Assembly (NCBI GenBank): GCA_019155205.2
Contig: JAHNZQ020003147.1
Coordinates: 62,179 to 103,791 of the forward strand
Direction of reading: 5' to 3'
DNA length: 41,613 nt
From: Gracilaria vermiculophylla
Taxonomy: Eukaryota; Rhodophyta; Florideophyceae; Gracilariales; Gracilariaceae
Within the stretch, counting starts at the first letter, position 1. Each line of letters starts with the position of its first letter. Both the position numbers and the translations under genes were made by a program. The notes under the pieces were generated by a model. That model saw nothing but the letters and a program-made list of their open reading frames with translations. It searched no databases and was not told the origin of the DNA. Of the stretch, positions 19,191-28,964 are shown piece by piece.

Positions 19191-19889
19191 TTAGAACGAA
19201 TGATTTGTCAGAGGCGAAAGACGTAGACGACGAAAACTCTGTGGAGCGCTTACATGCGCTAGCGATATGGTCGGTATTGGCTTTGTCGACGACCCCTGCA
19301 ACTCAGTTGGAGGCCCCAGGCGCGCTCTTGGTTGGGCCAGTCCACATGCTGACGAGGCACAAGGCATCACTAAAAAGGTGGCCCCCGCGATGATAAGAGT
19401 GGTGTGATGGCCGACACTGAGGCTAGCGGCGAATGCAAGGTCGATGAGGTTGAGGACGGAGGGGTCGACGACGCTCGCCTAACACGCGGTATAGGTGACA
19501 AAGATGGCGAGCTGGCCAAGGTTGATGCAGACCAGGGCTGCGAGACCAAGGACAGAGAAGATGTAGTTGTGCAGCTTCCCGGGAAAGTGATGGCGAAGAA
19601 GAACATCGGCTAGGCAAAAGACAGGAACAACGGCTTGCAGGCGCTGGCGCCAGTCGGCGCCATGTTGAAAGTCTGCGTTCTCTGGCCAGAGTCTAGAAAG
19701 ACGATGGCGCAAGTATTCATGGCACGGCAGCGACGGTGGCGGCGCGTTGTTGCATCGGCGATGGCGGTGGCGGCGCGTTGCTCGATCGGCAATGACGATG
19801 GCGGCCCGTTGCGGCATCAGCGACAATTTGACGTTGCGTTCGGTGATGCCTGAGGTGAGCGCGAAAGGTAGCGATGGCGGCGGACGCAA
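19191..19889 (-). pseudogene. Possible decayed membrane-protein frame with one in-frame stop
   Basis: One frame of about 230 codons is interrupted only by a TAG at 19479-19481. Before the stop it encodes a hydrophobic segment, FSVLGLAALVCINLGQLAIF; after it, VDPSVLNLIDLAFAASLSV and TTLIIAGATFLVMP, two more membrane-like helices. The 5' part consists of the GC-rich repeat at 19730-19822 and looks non-coding. It may be a fragment of a transporter-like protein broken by a stop, or chance hydrophobic frames. It overlaps a frame on the other strand. Confidence 0.25.
19730..19822. repeat. GC-rich imperfect tandem repeat, about 31 bp, three copies
   Basis: Three imperfect copies of a unit containing GATGGCGGTGGCGGCGCGTT followed by a GCATCGG or CGATCGG block. 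The copies differ by substitutions and a few inserted bases. Confidence 0.6.
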
Positions 19890-20646
19890 TGTCGTTCATC
19901 ACGCGGCTTGCGGCTCGCGGCGGTGGCGGCGACGACAGCGACTGAACTATCGTCGTGAATCACCGCTTCGTACGCACCATGTGGGGAGGTACGTGAGTAC
20001 GCTCCGGTCTGCAAGCCATCTGTCACAAAAGTTTGCGAAAAAGGCCTTTGCCGGAGTCACGTCGTCGCTCGCAGCGCTCGTCAATCGCACGCAATTTGAC
20101 ACACAGGGCATGAATAATGTGTTTCAGATCTTCAATATGTTGTGGTCCGGTTCTAATCAAGTCCTCGGATCGGCTGCCTTATTACACAACTGTATCGTTG
20201 TTTCTGTAATCATTGCTCCAATCGTGGCGCTTGCGTCTCTTCCGTACTTAAAGAAAGTTCCATGGCTGCCAAGGCAACGCTGCGAAAATCTGGATTGGAA
20301 GTCATGGATCGTATATTGATATCTAAGGTACTTCTTCTTTCTTCTTCTTTAGTGTGGACGTTGTGCGCTAAATCCTAGCACAGCAGAGGCCTATCCTAAA
20401 GATATTTCTCTTTCCTCAAGAAGGCGAGAACCCTTTGAGGCGCTTCCCCAACTAAATTTTCTACCGATTTGCAGCTGCGACTCAGATGTCTGCGAAGAAT
20501 TTGTCGAGGGCTCGCATTTGTTTCGGAACAACATATCACCACGTGGCTACAGTCTTTGTTCACCACTTGTGCGCAATCGCAGCATATCTAAGGCACATAT
20601 GATCAAAATTCTGCAGGGCACGAAGCCTCCAAAGTTCTATGCATGA
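19792..20646 (+). CDS. Unrecognised two-exon reading frame with one membrane segment
   Basis: Proposed exons are 19792-20310 and 20353-20646. The 42-base intron starts GTATAT and ends in a long pyrimidine tract plus TTTAG. The splice is phase 0 and joins two open frames, the second of which (97 codons) has no ATG of its own. Exon 1 starts in GC-rich repeats, so the true N-terminus is unsure. Later it encodes VNRTQFDTQGMNNVFQIF and a hydrophobic helix, LLHNCIVVSVIIAPIVALAS. Exon 2 begins CGRCALNPST and is Ser/Pro/Cys-containing, ending at TGA 20644. A donor at 20327 is an alternative. No family is recognised; it may be the 3' part of a longer gene or a decayed one. Confidence 0.35.
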
Positions 20647-22464
20647 AAGAGCCATTTACAGATGCCGTGGACCCCGTGGACAAGGAGTAATCAGAAAGGT
20701 GAAGACATTCTCGCGTACATCATGACCCGGGCCTACCCCTATAGTACTCATGATGGTGGTGCGGATTTTTGTCGAAGTTTTAACGCTGTATTTCTTTAGC
20801 AGTGAGTTCTATCGCGATCCAAAGCGATAATTGTTATCACTGGCATTGACGAATCTGCTACGAGCACCAATCGTGATTCTACAAAGGTCCGTGTAGGGTG
20901 TCAGATGACTAATTATAGGAGGGGTGGCGATTGTGATGGGAAAAGAGGGGCATGATCAGCTATGAGTTTGATGTTATAAAAGGTGTGTTGATATCAGAAG
21001 ACTTCGTTTCTTGTTTTTGAAATTTCTGAGTGGATGTGGGTTGTTTGAGGAGGATTCATCTCCTGTCTTTTGCTCGTTTTGTACTGCTTAATATATGTTG
21101 TTTGTGGTTAAAGAGTAAACTGGAAGGCAATTAAAAGGTTGAATACGGAGATGTGTAAGTGTCTCAGTTCATGCATTGATGCTCGATGATTCAATAGTGA
21201 AATCCATTTTACGGCAACTTCGCGCCTTGAGGAGGATTAGTTCAATCTTGAGCACTACCTGCTCTTTTGTCTGATCCCGGAATTCAGAACTGACCAAAAG
21301 GCACTGTCGGAGGAATATTGGAGTCGAGCGCTTCGAGACACGCATTCGAAGCATACCGGGAAGGCTGGCATTATTCGCGCGAAATGCATTCGGCGATCAT
21401 CTCTAGCGCTGTCGCAACTGCATTCAATGAGCTGCGGCGGCCGCGCCCATGCAAGAGTCTATGAAACAACCTCAGAATTGAAGGGAGTCTGGCGCAGGAG
21501 GTCACTGAAAGGGCGCAAGGTGCGGTCCAACAGCACGAATGGGTGTGTCAAGACGAGCGTAAAACAAACGGCCCGCCTTCTCTTCACCGCTAGCCGAGCA
21601 TGAAAGTCGATGTGGCCTTCCACGGGGCATGCTCACGATGTTCTTCAGTTAGCGGCATGATGGAAGTCGGGTGAAGGGCAGCATGATTATATAGCAAATA
21701 CAAAGCAGTCTTGAATGCCTTATTTATGTGAAACACAAAAACACGAGAGTGATAAATCAAATCACAATTGCCATTGATCATGCACGGATGGCATATTTGA
21801 TTGAAGATCGAGGAAAACCGTTATTCTCTGGACAGACTTCATCGTTCAAAGAAACAATGTGAACACCCATGCAACAGAGGGACCACACAACATGCGTTGA
21901 GTGACCATTTGAGTCCGGCAAGGCAAATATGCAAGAGGGTGCACAGAGTAGTCTAGATATATTATGTGTGAAAAGCACGGCAAGCCGAAGATTTCAATGG
22001 ATACTGCTGAGCGGACAGTGTGCAACTATCCACATGAGCACGTATGCGGGTGAAACTCTCGAAATACATTTACTTTTACTGTGGTCAACACAAAAACATC
22101 ACGAGGATATAAAGAAGGGCAGGGGTCAAGGTCTGGGTTATGGGCTACAGCACACGACAAATAGAGACACTGCAAACAGAACGGAGACGAAACAAAAAGG
22201 AGATGATATCCGATGCAACGCGCTTCCCAATTGATTGAGATCACATGAGAGTTACCAAGCACGCAGTAGTTAGACAGGTTCAAAGCAACAGGCCGAAGAA
22301 AATCAAGAAAAGGCAATGAACAGAATGGGGTAAGAAGTGGAGGGGGCGAATGTATCCGAGGGGGTAGTGGACGCTTGGTGAAGCAGACGTTGCAAACACG
22401 ACCACAACAACGAGTAAGTTACCGAGGCGTGCTTTTCCCCCACAAAGGCCCGGTGCGTCCAACG
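20647..22464. other. Long intergenic stretch, no gene supported
   Basis: Composition is mixed. Scattered frames of 60-100 codons on both strands (for example 21169-21354 and 22026-22316 minus) lack start context, domains or plausible splice partners. The right part is the 3' flank of the secreted-protein gene, which reads leftward. Confidence 0.5.
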
Positions 22465-23616
22465 CTACACAAGGCTGTTCCGAACAGTGCGGAATGCGTG
22501 CATAATAGAGTGCAAGCCCTTTTGCGGAGTCTCCGCGTAGCGTGTGTCAAACATAGTGAGCACGACTTGACCATGCGGCACTTCATTCCAAAGATGAGAA
22601 TACACGGAATTGACGATCATTTCGTCGCGCGAGCAGGCCATGGCATCATGTTGACAAAGTTGACTGTAGCTCATGTCTACTCCATTGTAGCGCACCTTGT
22701 GGTTGGCGGAGGCGCACGGCAGTTGTGAGTGTTGTGGGCACAACACGGGCGACACAATTCCAGCGGGGTGCACGAAGTGATGAGCCGAATAACCACGGTC
22801 GAGCAGGTACTTTTGATCAACGCAAACGGAGTCGTCGTCTTCGTCTACGGAAACGGATGGATCAAGCTCGTCGTCGTTGGATGGAGATACCTGAGCTTCG
22901 TCCATGGGCAGCGGAGTAGGCTCAACGGATACAATGGGGGACTGAGTCTGGTCGCCAATGGGGGGCGTAACAATGGTCGGAGCAGTGGCAGGATCGGGGG
23001 TTGGCTGCATGGTAGGGGTAACTTCGATGGTAGGCTCTGCGGTGCGGATCGGCGGGATGCTCATTGAGGGAGATAACTTTGGCGATGGGCTGCTCGTCGG
23101 CGTGGGACTGGGTGACATGACATTAAGCTTTTCAAAGGAAGCCTCCCACTGCAAGGTGCAGGTGCATCTGTCATTGTTTGCGTTTTCTTCAGTGAACGCG
23201 CAAGTGGTCTCATCAAAGTAGAGCGCATCCGAGTCGATGGGCGTGCTCTCATAAATGAAGGATTCAGTGAAGTTGAGAACGCGTTGGCTGTAGCGACAAC
23301 CTCCTCGAACGCCGACGTAGAACTGTGGCTCGTCGTTAGTGTTCTCTATGACGCAACAACAGCCGTCCCTCTCCTTAGGGCCGGGCGAATTGCACGTCCT
23401 GATGCACGCTTGGACGGCTAGGCGCTGATTGGCACAGGAGGAGACTGTGAGCTTTCCAGCGATGAAGATGGATTGGGTGAGTGCGAAGAATTGCTCATTC
23501 CGCGGGGTCCGTGGAATGCTACGTGGTTGCGGCGCTTGAGCGACGGAGGGATCAATCAAATTTAGCAAGAGCAAAGCGATGAGCGCGAGCAGCACACGGG
23601 ATGAAGAGGTGAGCAT
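22465..23616 (-). CDS. Secreted Cys-rich protein with Pro/Thr/Ser linker
   Basis: 383 aa. Residues 1-28 are a clear signal peptide (basic start, LLALIALLLLNLIDP core, AQA cleavage site). Residues 40-165 form an N-terminal domain with 11 cysteines, including a CCC triplet at 86-88 and a CTC. Residues 167-260 are a Pro/Thr/Ser-rich linker, probably heavily O-glycosylated, ending in an acidic patch (DEDDDS). Residues 265-383 are a second Cys-containing domain (VCVDQKYLLDRGYSAHHF, LPCASANHKVRYNGVDMSY). No GPI or membrane anchor is seen at the C-terminus. It is probably a wall or extracellular-matrix protein. I do not recognise either domain. Confidence 0.7.
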   Translation of the reverse strand: MLTSSSRVLLALIALLLLNLIDPSVAQAPQPRSIPRTPRNEQFFALTQSIFIAGKLTVSSCANQRLAVQACIRTCNSPGPKERDGCCCVIENTNDEPQFYVGVRGGCRYSQRVLNFTESFIYESTPIDSDALYFDETTCAFTEENANNDRCTCTLQWEASFEKLNVMSPSPTPTSSPSPKLSPSMSIPPIRTAEPTIEVTPTMQPTPDPATAPTIVTPPIGDQTQSPIVSVEPTPLPMDEAQVSPSNDDELDPSVSVDEDDDSVCVDQKYLLDRGYSAHHFVHPAGIVSPVLCPQHSQLPCASANHKVRYNGVDMSYSQLCQHDAMACSRDEMIVNSVYSHLWNEVPHGQVVLTMFDTRYAETPQKGLHSIMHAFRTVRNSLV

Positions 23617-24281
23617 GGTGAACAGGAACGAGAGGCGGGTGGGAAACGTGGTATGCGGAAGATATCCGGCACGGCTAGGGAAGCAGCTCGAGAAAAAAAT
23701 TGCGGAGTGGGGGTGCGTGGGGTGTTGAAGAAGTGGCGCGCGGAATGATGATCGGCCGTGGGATACAGTTTGCGTGAACGGTCACAAGACGGTGCAACGG
23801 CACGAAGACGTTGGGGGCGGGGGTTGGCGACAGCCAGGTGGAGGGCCACAACGGGGCGTTGGGGAAATTGAGGCAAGGCTCGCGGTGGAGTTGGGGAGCG
23901 TGAGGAGCGTAGAGAGCGAGGGGAGCAGATCGCGACAGGACAAAATAGGTCGGGGGCTTGACGGAAGGGGGGGGGGGGGGATGAACGGGGGGCTTGGCAG
24001 ACGGGTCCGAAGCGGGGGGGGGCTGCCAGGAAGGCTGCTTGGGTGGCAAAAAGGGTTGAGCGTTCGGCGCCCCAACGTGGGCGGCGCGGGGCTGGCGAAC
24101 TGTGTAAGCCGGGCGCTGCGCGCATGCAGTGTTGTGCGGTGGCTGTTTTGCAGCGTCGGATTACAGCGCCGTTCGGCCGCACGGGCGCACGCGCGTAGAG
24201 GGCGCGGCACTCGCGCGGCGGCGAAGCTCGGCGTCGACGCGCAACGTCGCGCCGCCACCGTCGCCGCCTCAGCTCAGCGCC
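23617..24281. promoter_or_regulatory. Divergent promoter region, secreted-protein and TOM5-like genes
   Basis: The start codons face away from each other across 665 bp. The middle is G-rich on the plus strand, with a 12-base G run near 23969 and a 9-base run near 24015, which gives the secreted-protein gene another C-rich upstream tract. Frames across it on both strands are compositional. No TATA box is obvious. Confidence 0.4.
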
Positions 24282-24553
24282 ATGGACAGCCCTTTCAGAC
24301 AGCCCGACTCCCGCGAGATGATGGCCATGTTGCAGGCCAATGCCGCGCTGCTCACCGCGTACTTCGCGTTCGTGCGCGCCACGCCGCTGGTACGTCGCTG
24401 CTCACCGCTCCCCTGCCACACCCGTTCCCCGCGTGTCGTCCTCGCCCTTGCCGCGCCGCTCACCATGCTCGTCTCTCGCGTGTCGCTGCCCTTCCTCGCC
24501 CGTCGCAGCTGCTCGACTTTGGCTACGCGGCGTACCAGCACTTCTCCAAGTAG
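24282..24553 (+). CDS. TOM5: TOM5-like small subunit of the mitochondrial import receptor complex, two exons
   Basis: Exons are 24282-24389 and 24509-24553; the 119-base intron starts GTACGT and ends CGTCGCAG. Splicing in phase 0 gives 50 aa starting from an ideal CGCCATGG. The protein has an acidic/Met-rich N-terminal helix (DSREMMAMLQ) and one tail-anchor segment, AYFAFVRATPLLLDFGY. The RxTPxxL core with a proline inside the membrane helix, the N-terminal helix and the length (about 50 aa) all match TOMM5/Tom5, which sits in the outer membrane and helps hand preproteins to Tom40. It is far too short to stand out as an open frame. A chance spliced frame is unlikely given the coherent fit, but similarity is short. 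Confidence 0.6.
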
Positions 24554-24915
24554 TCACCTCCCGCCAAGCTCCGTTTGAGTGTGTCCGCGTCCGCCGCCTC
24601 TCACGCGCCCCGGTTTCCCGTTTGGCATCACTCCTCGTTAGTAATTCAAAAAAAGACAAGCAAAGCCAGCAAACAATTGCTGTCCTCCCACGGCACATGC
24701 CCGTTTTCCATTCAACTTCACGCCCACCTAACGCTCCGTTTCAAGCCGTCGCGCACATCACCAAGTGTTTCAATTCAGAACAATCAGAACAATACACATA
24801 CAAATAAACGAACACACGCCACATCGTCCGTCGTGCTTGCGCTTGCTTACCGCCATAGTCCCGCCTCTTCCACCACTCATCCTCAAACGCACCACTGCCT
24901 CTCCGCGTATCCCAT
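24554..24915. promoter_or_regulatory. 3' flank of TOM5-like gene and promoter of R-SNARE gene
   Basis: About 360 bp between two genes on the same strand. It is C-rich with CA-rich stretches (ACACATACAAATAAACGAACACACG near 24794). The SNARE leader just before the ATG is pyrimidine-rich. No further frame is convincing. Confidence 0.4.
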
Positions 24916-25781
24916 ATGGCCGCCATTCGCTACATTGCCGCCGCACGCGTGCCCGACCGTTGCTGCGTCGCACAACATGTGGGCCAGTCCTCCGACCCGC
25001 TCCCGCCCGTCTTGTTCCAGCAAAAGTTTGACAAGATTCTCTCCAGTACGCAGTTGCAGCACAACAACCGACTCACCATAACTGATGAACACGTCGGTCA
25101 CATTCACTATGATGCCGACCCAGCCGTCATGTTTCTCCGTAAGTCTACTGCTTTTCTTCTTTCTTCTGAATCACAGATGGGTATTTCAACCGCATGCTAA
25201 CCGGTAGTCGCTGAATCCAGTCATTACCGCGCCTTCCTATCCCCAGCGCATTGCGTTTCAAGTCCTTGCCGAGCTTCGAACGCAATTTGACAAACAATTC
25301 GGCGACCAGATGGCTAAAGCTACCACGGGCTCCCTCTCAAAGACTTGCAAACCTCTGTTCGTTCAGATCATTCACAAGTTTCAAAACCCCTCAGGCGTCG
25401 ATAAGATATCAAACGTGGAGCATCAAGTTTTGCAAGTGAAAGGTATGATGCATGACAACATAAATGCCGCTCTAAACGTAGGTTCCCCAACTCCCTCCCT
25501 TGCGTGTATCTGTCGAAAAAAAGTGCTCCTCTAACACACAAACCGCTTCCTGTTATCGTATGTAGAATACAGAGAAACTTGAAACGCTCTTGGACATCAG
25601 TGACAACATGAAGAACGAAGCATTTAGTTTTAACCGTTCTACCACACAGGTGAAGAAACGTATGCAATGGAAGGACTTGGGGATGAAACTTCTCATTGCC
25701 TTCCTCGTTCTGCTCATTGTTTCCTTTGTGGTCGGCTCTGTAGTGATTCGTCGTAGGGGGCACGCTGATCAAACAACCTAG
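24916..25781 (+). CDS. Longin-type R-SNARE (VAMP7/VAMP72-like), three exons
   Basis: Exons 24916-25138, 25221-25477 and 25566-25781 (introns of 82 and 88 bases, GT..AG) give 231 aa. The longin domain covers about 1-130 (MAAIRYIAAARV, LLITAPSYPQRIAFQVL, SLSKTCKPLF, QNPSGVDK). The SNARE helix follows (VEHQVLQVKGMMHDNINAAL, then EKLETLLDISDNM), with a C-terminal anchor of about 19 hydrophobic residues (LLIAFLVLLIVSFVVGSVV). It would act in fusion of vesicles with endosome, vacuole or plasma membrane. At the ionic zero layer, where R-SNAREs carry arginine in an (N/Q)RGEKL-like motif, this protein reads NNTEKL (N161), and the codon lies directly after the second splice junction. An alternative splice (donor 25482) would give NVEKL and upset the heptads. 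Confidence 0.9.
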
Positions 25782-26240
25782 CAACCACATCAGATCCATC
25801 ACAGAACAGAGTATTATTTTTATTAGAAGTCGTTTCTATTACAGTAGCAGAGTTAAACTGGGTGGTGGAACGTTTTGAACAAAATCTCGAGAGCAAAGCA
25901 CGCTTTTTTTTTCCCCCAGAGACGTGTCATGTGGTGAACGCAGTCTCGCTCTGGCGCGCTCGTGATGCCTTACACCGTCAATGACGTCGACAAGATCACT
26001 GATCTATCAACCCGTTAATAGAGCAATCACTGCCTTCAAACATTGCTGCGCAGCCTCAGATGATATTGTCGTCGTCTGCCAACTTCCTTCTTTACAAACA
26101 TCGTTTTTATCTCTGTACAATTTCCTACGGGGCAACAAACAAAATGTCTACTTTCCTTCCCGCCGAGAAGAGAGGTAGTTCTTCTGCCCGCGTGGGAAAA
26201 ACAATACCGTTCCCAGATAATCCGCCCCATCAAAACCTCC
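25782..26240. other. Intergenic between converging R-SNARE and nitrate reductase genes
   Basis: 459 bp containing both 3' UTRs. An AT-rich stretch near 25813 (TATTTTTATTAG) and a T run at 25904-25912 are visible. No frame is convincing. Confidence 0.5.
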
Positions 26241-28964
26241 TCAGAACTGCATGTAATCGTCCTTGGCGAAACCAATCTTCTCGAGGTTGGGTATGCATGC
26301 AAAATTAATCATAGGCGGCGGGCCACACATTCCCACGAAACTGTCATCTCCAGGCGCTGGAATGTGGCTACGAATCATCTTCTCACTGATGAAACCACTG
26401 CTATATTCCCAGCTGCTGTCCGGTTTGTCAAGCGTGTACCACACATGGATGTTGTCACGCTCGGACGCCATCTTCTCTAGTTCCTCACGCATCAAAATAT
26501 CTTTCTCCGTTCGGTTAGCATACAACAAAAACACCTCCGTGTCGTCGTCCACATCCTTGTACACAGCCTTCATGACCTGGAAGGCAGGTGTCAGTCCCGT
26601 ACCCCCGCAGATGAGGCCAATTTTGGACGCTGCTCTTTCCTTATCGTGTACGACGAAACGTCCCTTGCCCAAATACTCGAAGTGACCCAGAGGACCTTTC
26701 ACCTTCAGCATATCCCCAATCTCCATGCCTTCCATGTATTGCGACATTTTGCCGCCTTCAGGGAATTTCGGGTGCACACCAGCAAAGTACACTTTGATGC
26801 ACAATGTGAACGATCCAAAATCATCATCAGACGACACGGGAGTGTACGCACGCATCACCAGCTTGTCGTCGATCTGACTTTTGACAAACATATGGTAACC
26901 TACCGGAAGACCGAGCCGATGCTCAGGTGTCGGCAGTTTGAATTTGAAAAGTCTGGTATCGTGGGAAACCTCTTTCTTTTCAATGAGCTCAAACTCCATC
27001 CATTTTTTCGGATCAAGCGCAACTAGGCCAGAGCGGTGCGTACTTTTATCCATTGTGTCAATATTTTGGATGGGGAGATCATCCTTCATGAGTTGCGCCG
27101 ACGACTTCGACAAATGCAACGGGTGCGAAGCACCATTTGCCTTCTCCTGAACCAAGTCCCCAATGTAATACTCTTCAAGCAAGCTTTTCGCTTTGTCAGA
27201 ATGAATAGCTAAGAACTCTTCTGTCGCATCTTGGCCAGCATTCATAAGAATGGACGCCTTTCCTCCCGGATGATCTTCGAGGTACGGGGTGGTGTCATAC
27301 ACCCTACCATCTACCACAATCCAAGCGGAATCCTCAGAGTTGTGCTTCTCCACATCTTTCATGGTGAACGACTTCACCATCGTGGAAAGAGACGGCGCGC
27401 TACCCGACTTAACCGGCGGAGCACTGCTGGTCACTCCGTTTGCCATCGGTTTGGAAGGCGGCGGCATCCACCCCCCACTGGCCGGACCCGGCACGGTAGG
27501 ATGCAAGAATTCCAAAGCAAAGCCGCCAGCAATCTGTTTCGGTATGACTTTGACGGTGAAGTGACAATTGTTACCCATGCCCATCAGATTCCACGTGATG
27601 TCCTTCGGCTGAGTGTTGCTCGCCTCATCCCAGGCTCGACAGCGAAGTTCACCAGCTCCCGTCGCAATGCTGAGAAACATGAAGTTGTCGATGGTGTACT
27701 CCCAAAACATCCAACAATAATACTTACCATACTTGGGCGCGTGACTGTAACGTTCTTCCGGATAGTCTAGCTTGCAAAGGCTCCAAGTTTTGCCGCCATC
27801 CAGCGATATCTCCACACGAGTGACCTTTCGCCCGCCGCCAGAGTAGGCATAGCCTTTGATGGTGTACACACCAGCGCCCATGAGTTGGAGACGCTCACCG
27901 TTGGCAGGGTAAACAATAGCAGAGTTGATGTTGAGCTGGTTGAACAGGTATTCCGGTTTGTACCACCAGCCCTCTGACTTGGCCAACTCCGCGTCCACAT
28001 GCGGGGGCAGAATTCTGTTGTCAAAGAAGTGGTAAAAATTTTCGGACGGCTTGTCCGTGACCTCAATGGAATCCAGCCACTTGACCATCCTGCCCCCGAT
28101 CCAACCGGGAATGACGACGCGGACAGGAAAGCCATGGTCTGGATGGAGCTTCGTGTGGTTCTGTTCATAGGCGATGAGCACTTCTCCATACGGATCAAGT
28201 GCAGTTGCAATGTCAATGGAGGTGCCGTATGTGCCATTCGGTAGGCCTTCCTTGGCCACACCTGTGAAACAGACGTGGCGGGCACGAGTCTTATCAACGC
28301 CAGCCAGTTCTAGCAAATGTGAAAGCCTTACGCCTGTCCACAGGTTGCAGGCGTGGGCGGCGCAGCCCCAACTGAAACCGATGGTTTGTTTGATCATGTT
28401 CTCTTCCTTCCGTCTGTTTCCCGCACAGACCAGAGTGACAGGCAGGGTGACACTCGGTAATTGAACCAACTGGTCCATGGTGAATGTGAGCGGGTTTTCG
28501 ACTAAACCGCCAATGGAGATGGTGTGGGAGTGCCAGTGTAGTTTGGGCGCCTTGCCATGGTTACGCACGTAATGCAATGAAATCGGGGTGAAAAAGCCCT
28601 GGTCTAATAACTGACCGATAGGTGGCTCGCAATTAAACGGGTGCTTGCCGGTGAGGCGGACCAGGTCGGGGTGGCGGGGGATCCAATCGTCTGGACTATT
28701 TTCATCACGCGCGTCGATCTGAGTGCATTGGTGGTTTTTGGGGAGACGTTGGTGCCGGGTGTCGAGCACGGCTGCCAGGTCATTGGAGAACTGGGTCCAT
28801 GCGACGGCCTTGGCATCTTGGAGGAGCGCACCGCTGGGAGTCCTCTTCTTAAACAACTGGCCGCCTTTGAGCGATGACTCTGGGGTGGCGTCTGGGGTGT
28901 TCTTGAGGGACGACTGGGCGGGCTTCTTTTTGGGATCCCAGTGACTGAGAGCGGTGGAAATCAT
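26241..28964 (-). CDS. NIA: Assimilatory nitrate reductase, NAD(P)H (EC 1.7.1.-)
   Basis: 907 aa from the ATG at 28964; the frame continues to 29231 with further ATGs at 29183 and 29231, so up to 89 more residues are possible. Domain order is standard: Mo-cofactor domain with the Mo-ligand cysteine in LVCAGNRRKEEN (C180), dimerisation domain (to about 485), hinge 1, cytochrome b5 domain with heme ligands in DHPGG (H565) and IHS (H588), then the reductase with the FAD motif RAYTPVS (705-711), NADH-region GGTGLTP (787-793) and terminal CGPPPM (C880). It reduces nitrate to nitrite in the cytosol, passing electrons NAD(P)H-FAD-heme-Mo. Hinge 1 has KSGSAP (S522), placed like the 14-3-3 site of plant enzymes. 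No nitrate transporter or nitrite reductase gene is in the window. Confidence 0.95.
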   Translation of the reverse strand: MISTALSHWDPKKKPAQSSLKNTPDATPESSLKGGQLFKKRTPSGALLQDAKAVAWTQFSNDLAAVLDTRHQRLPKNHQCTQIDARDENSPDDWIPRHPDLVRLTGKHPFNCEPPIGQLLDQGFFTPISLHYVRNHGKAPKLHWHSHTISIGGLVENPLTFTMDQLVQLPSVTLPVTLVCAGNRRKEENMIKQTIGFSWGCAAHACNLWTGVRLSHLLELAGVDKTRARHVCFTGVAKEGLPNGTYGTSIDIATALDPYGEVLIAYEQNHTKLHPDHGFPVRVVIPGWIGGRMVKWLDSIEVTDKPSENFYHFFDNRILPPHVDAELAKSEGWWYKPEYLFNQLNINSAIVYPANGERLQLMGAGVYTIKGYAYSGGGRKVTRVEISLDGGKTWSLCKLDYPEERYSHAPKYGKYYCWMFWEYTIDNFMFLSIATGAGELRCRAWDEASNTQPKDITWNLMGMGNNCHFTVKVIPKQIAGGFALEFLHPTVPGPASGGWMPPPSKPMANGVTSSAPPVKSGSAPSLSTMVKSFTMKDVEKHNSEDSAWIVVDGRVYDTTPYLEDHPGGKASILMNAGQDATEEFLAIHSDKAKSLLEEYYIGDLVQEKANGASHPLHLSKSSAQLMKDDLPIQNIDTMDKSTHRSGLVALDPKKWMEFELIEKKEVSHDTRLFKFKLPTPEHRLGLPVGYHMFVKSQIDDKLVMRAYTPVSSDDDFGSFTLCIKVYFAGVHPKFPEGGKMSQYMEGMEIGDMLKVKGPLGHFEYLGKGRFVVHDKERAASKIGLICGGTGLTPAFQVMKAVYKDVDDDTEVFLLYANRTEKDILMREELEKMASERDNIHVWYTLDKPDSSWEYSSGFISEKMIRSHIPAPGDDSFVGMCGPPPMINFACIPNLEKIGFAKDDYMQF

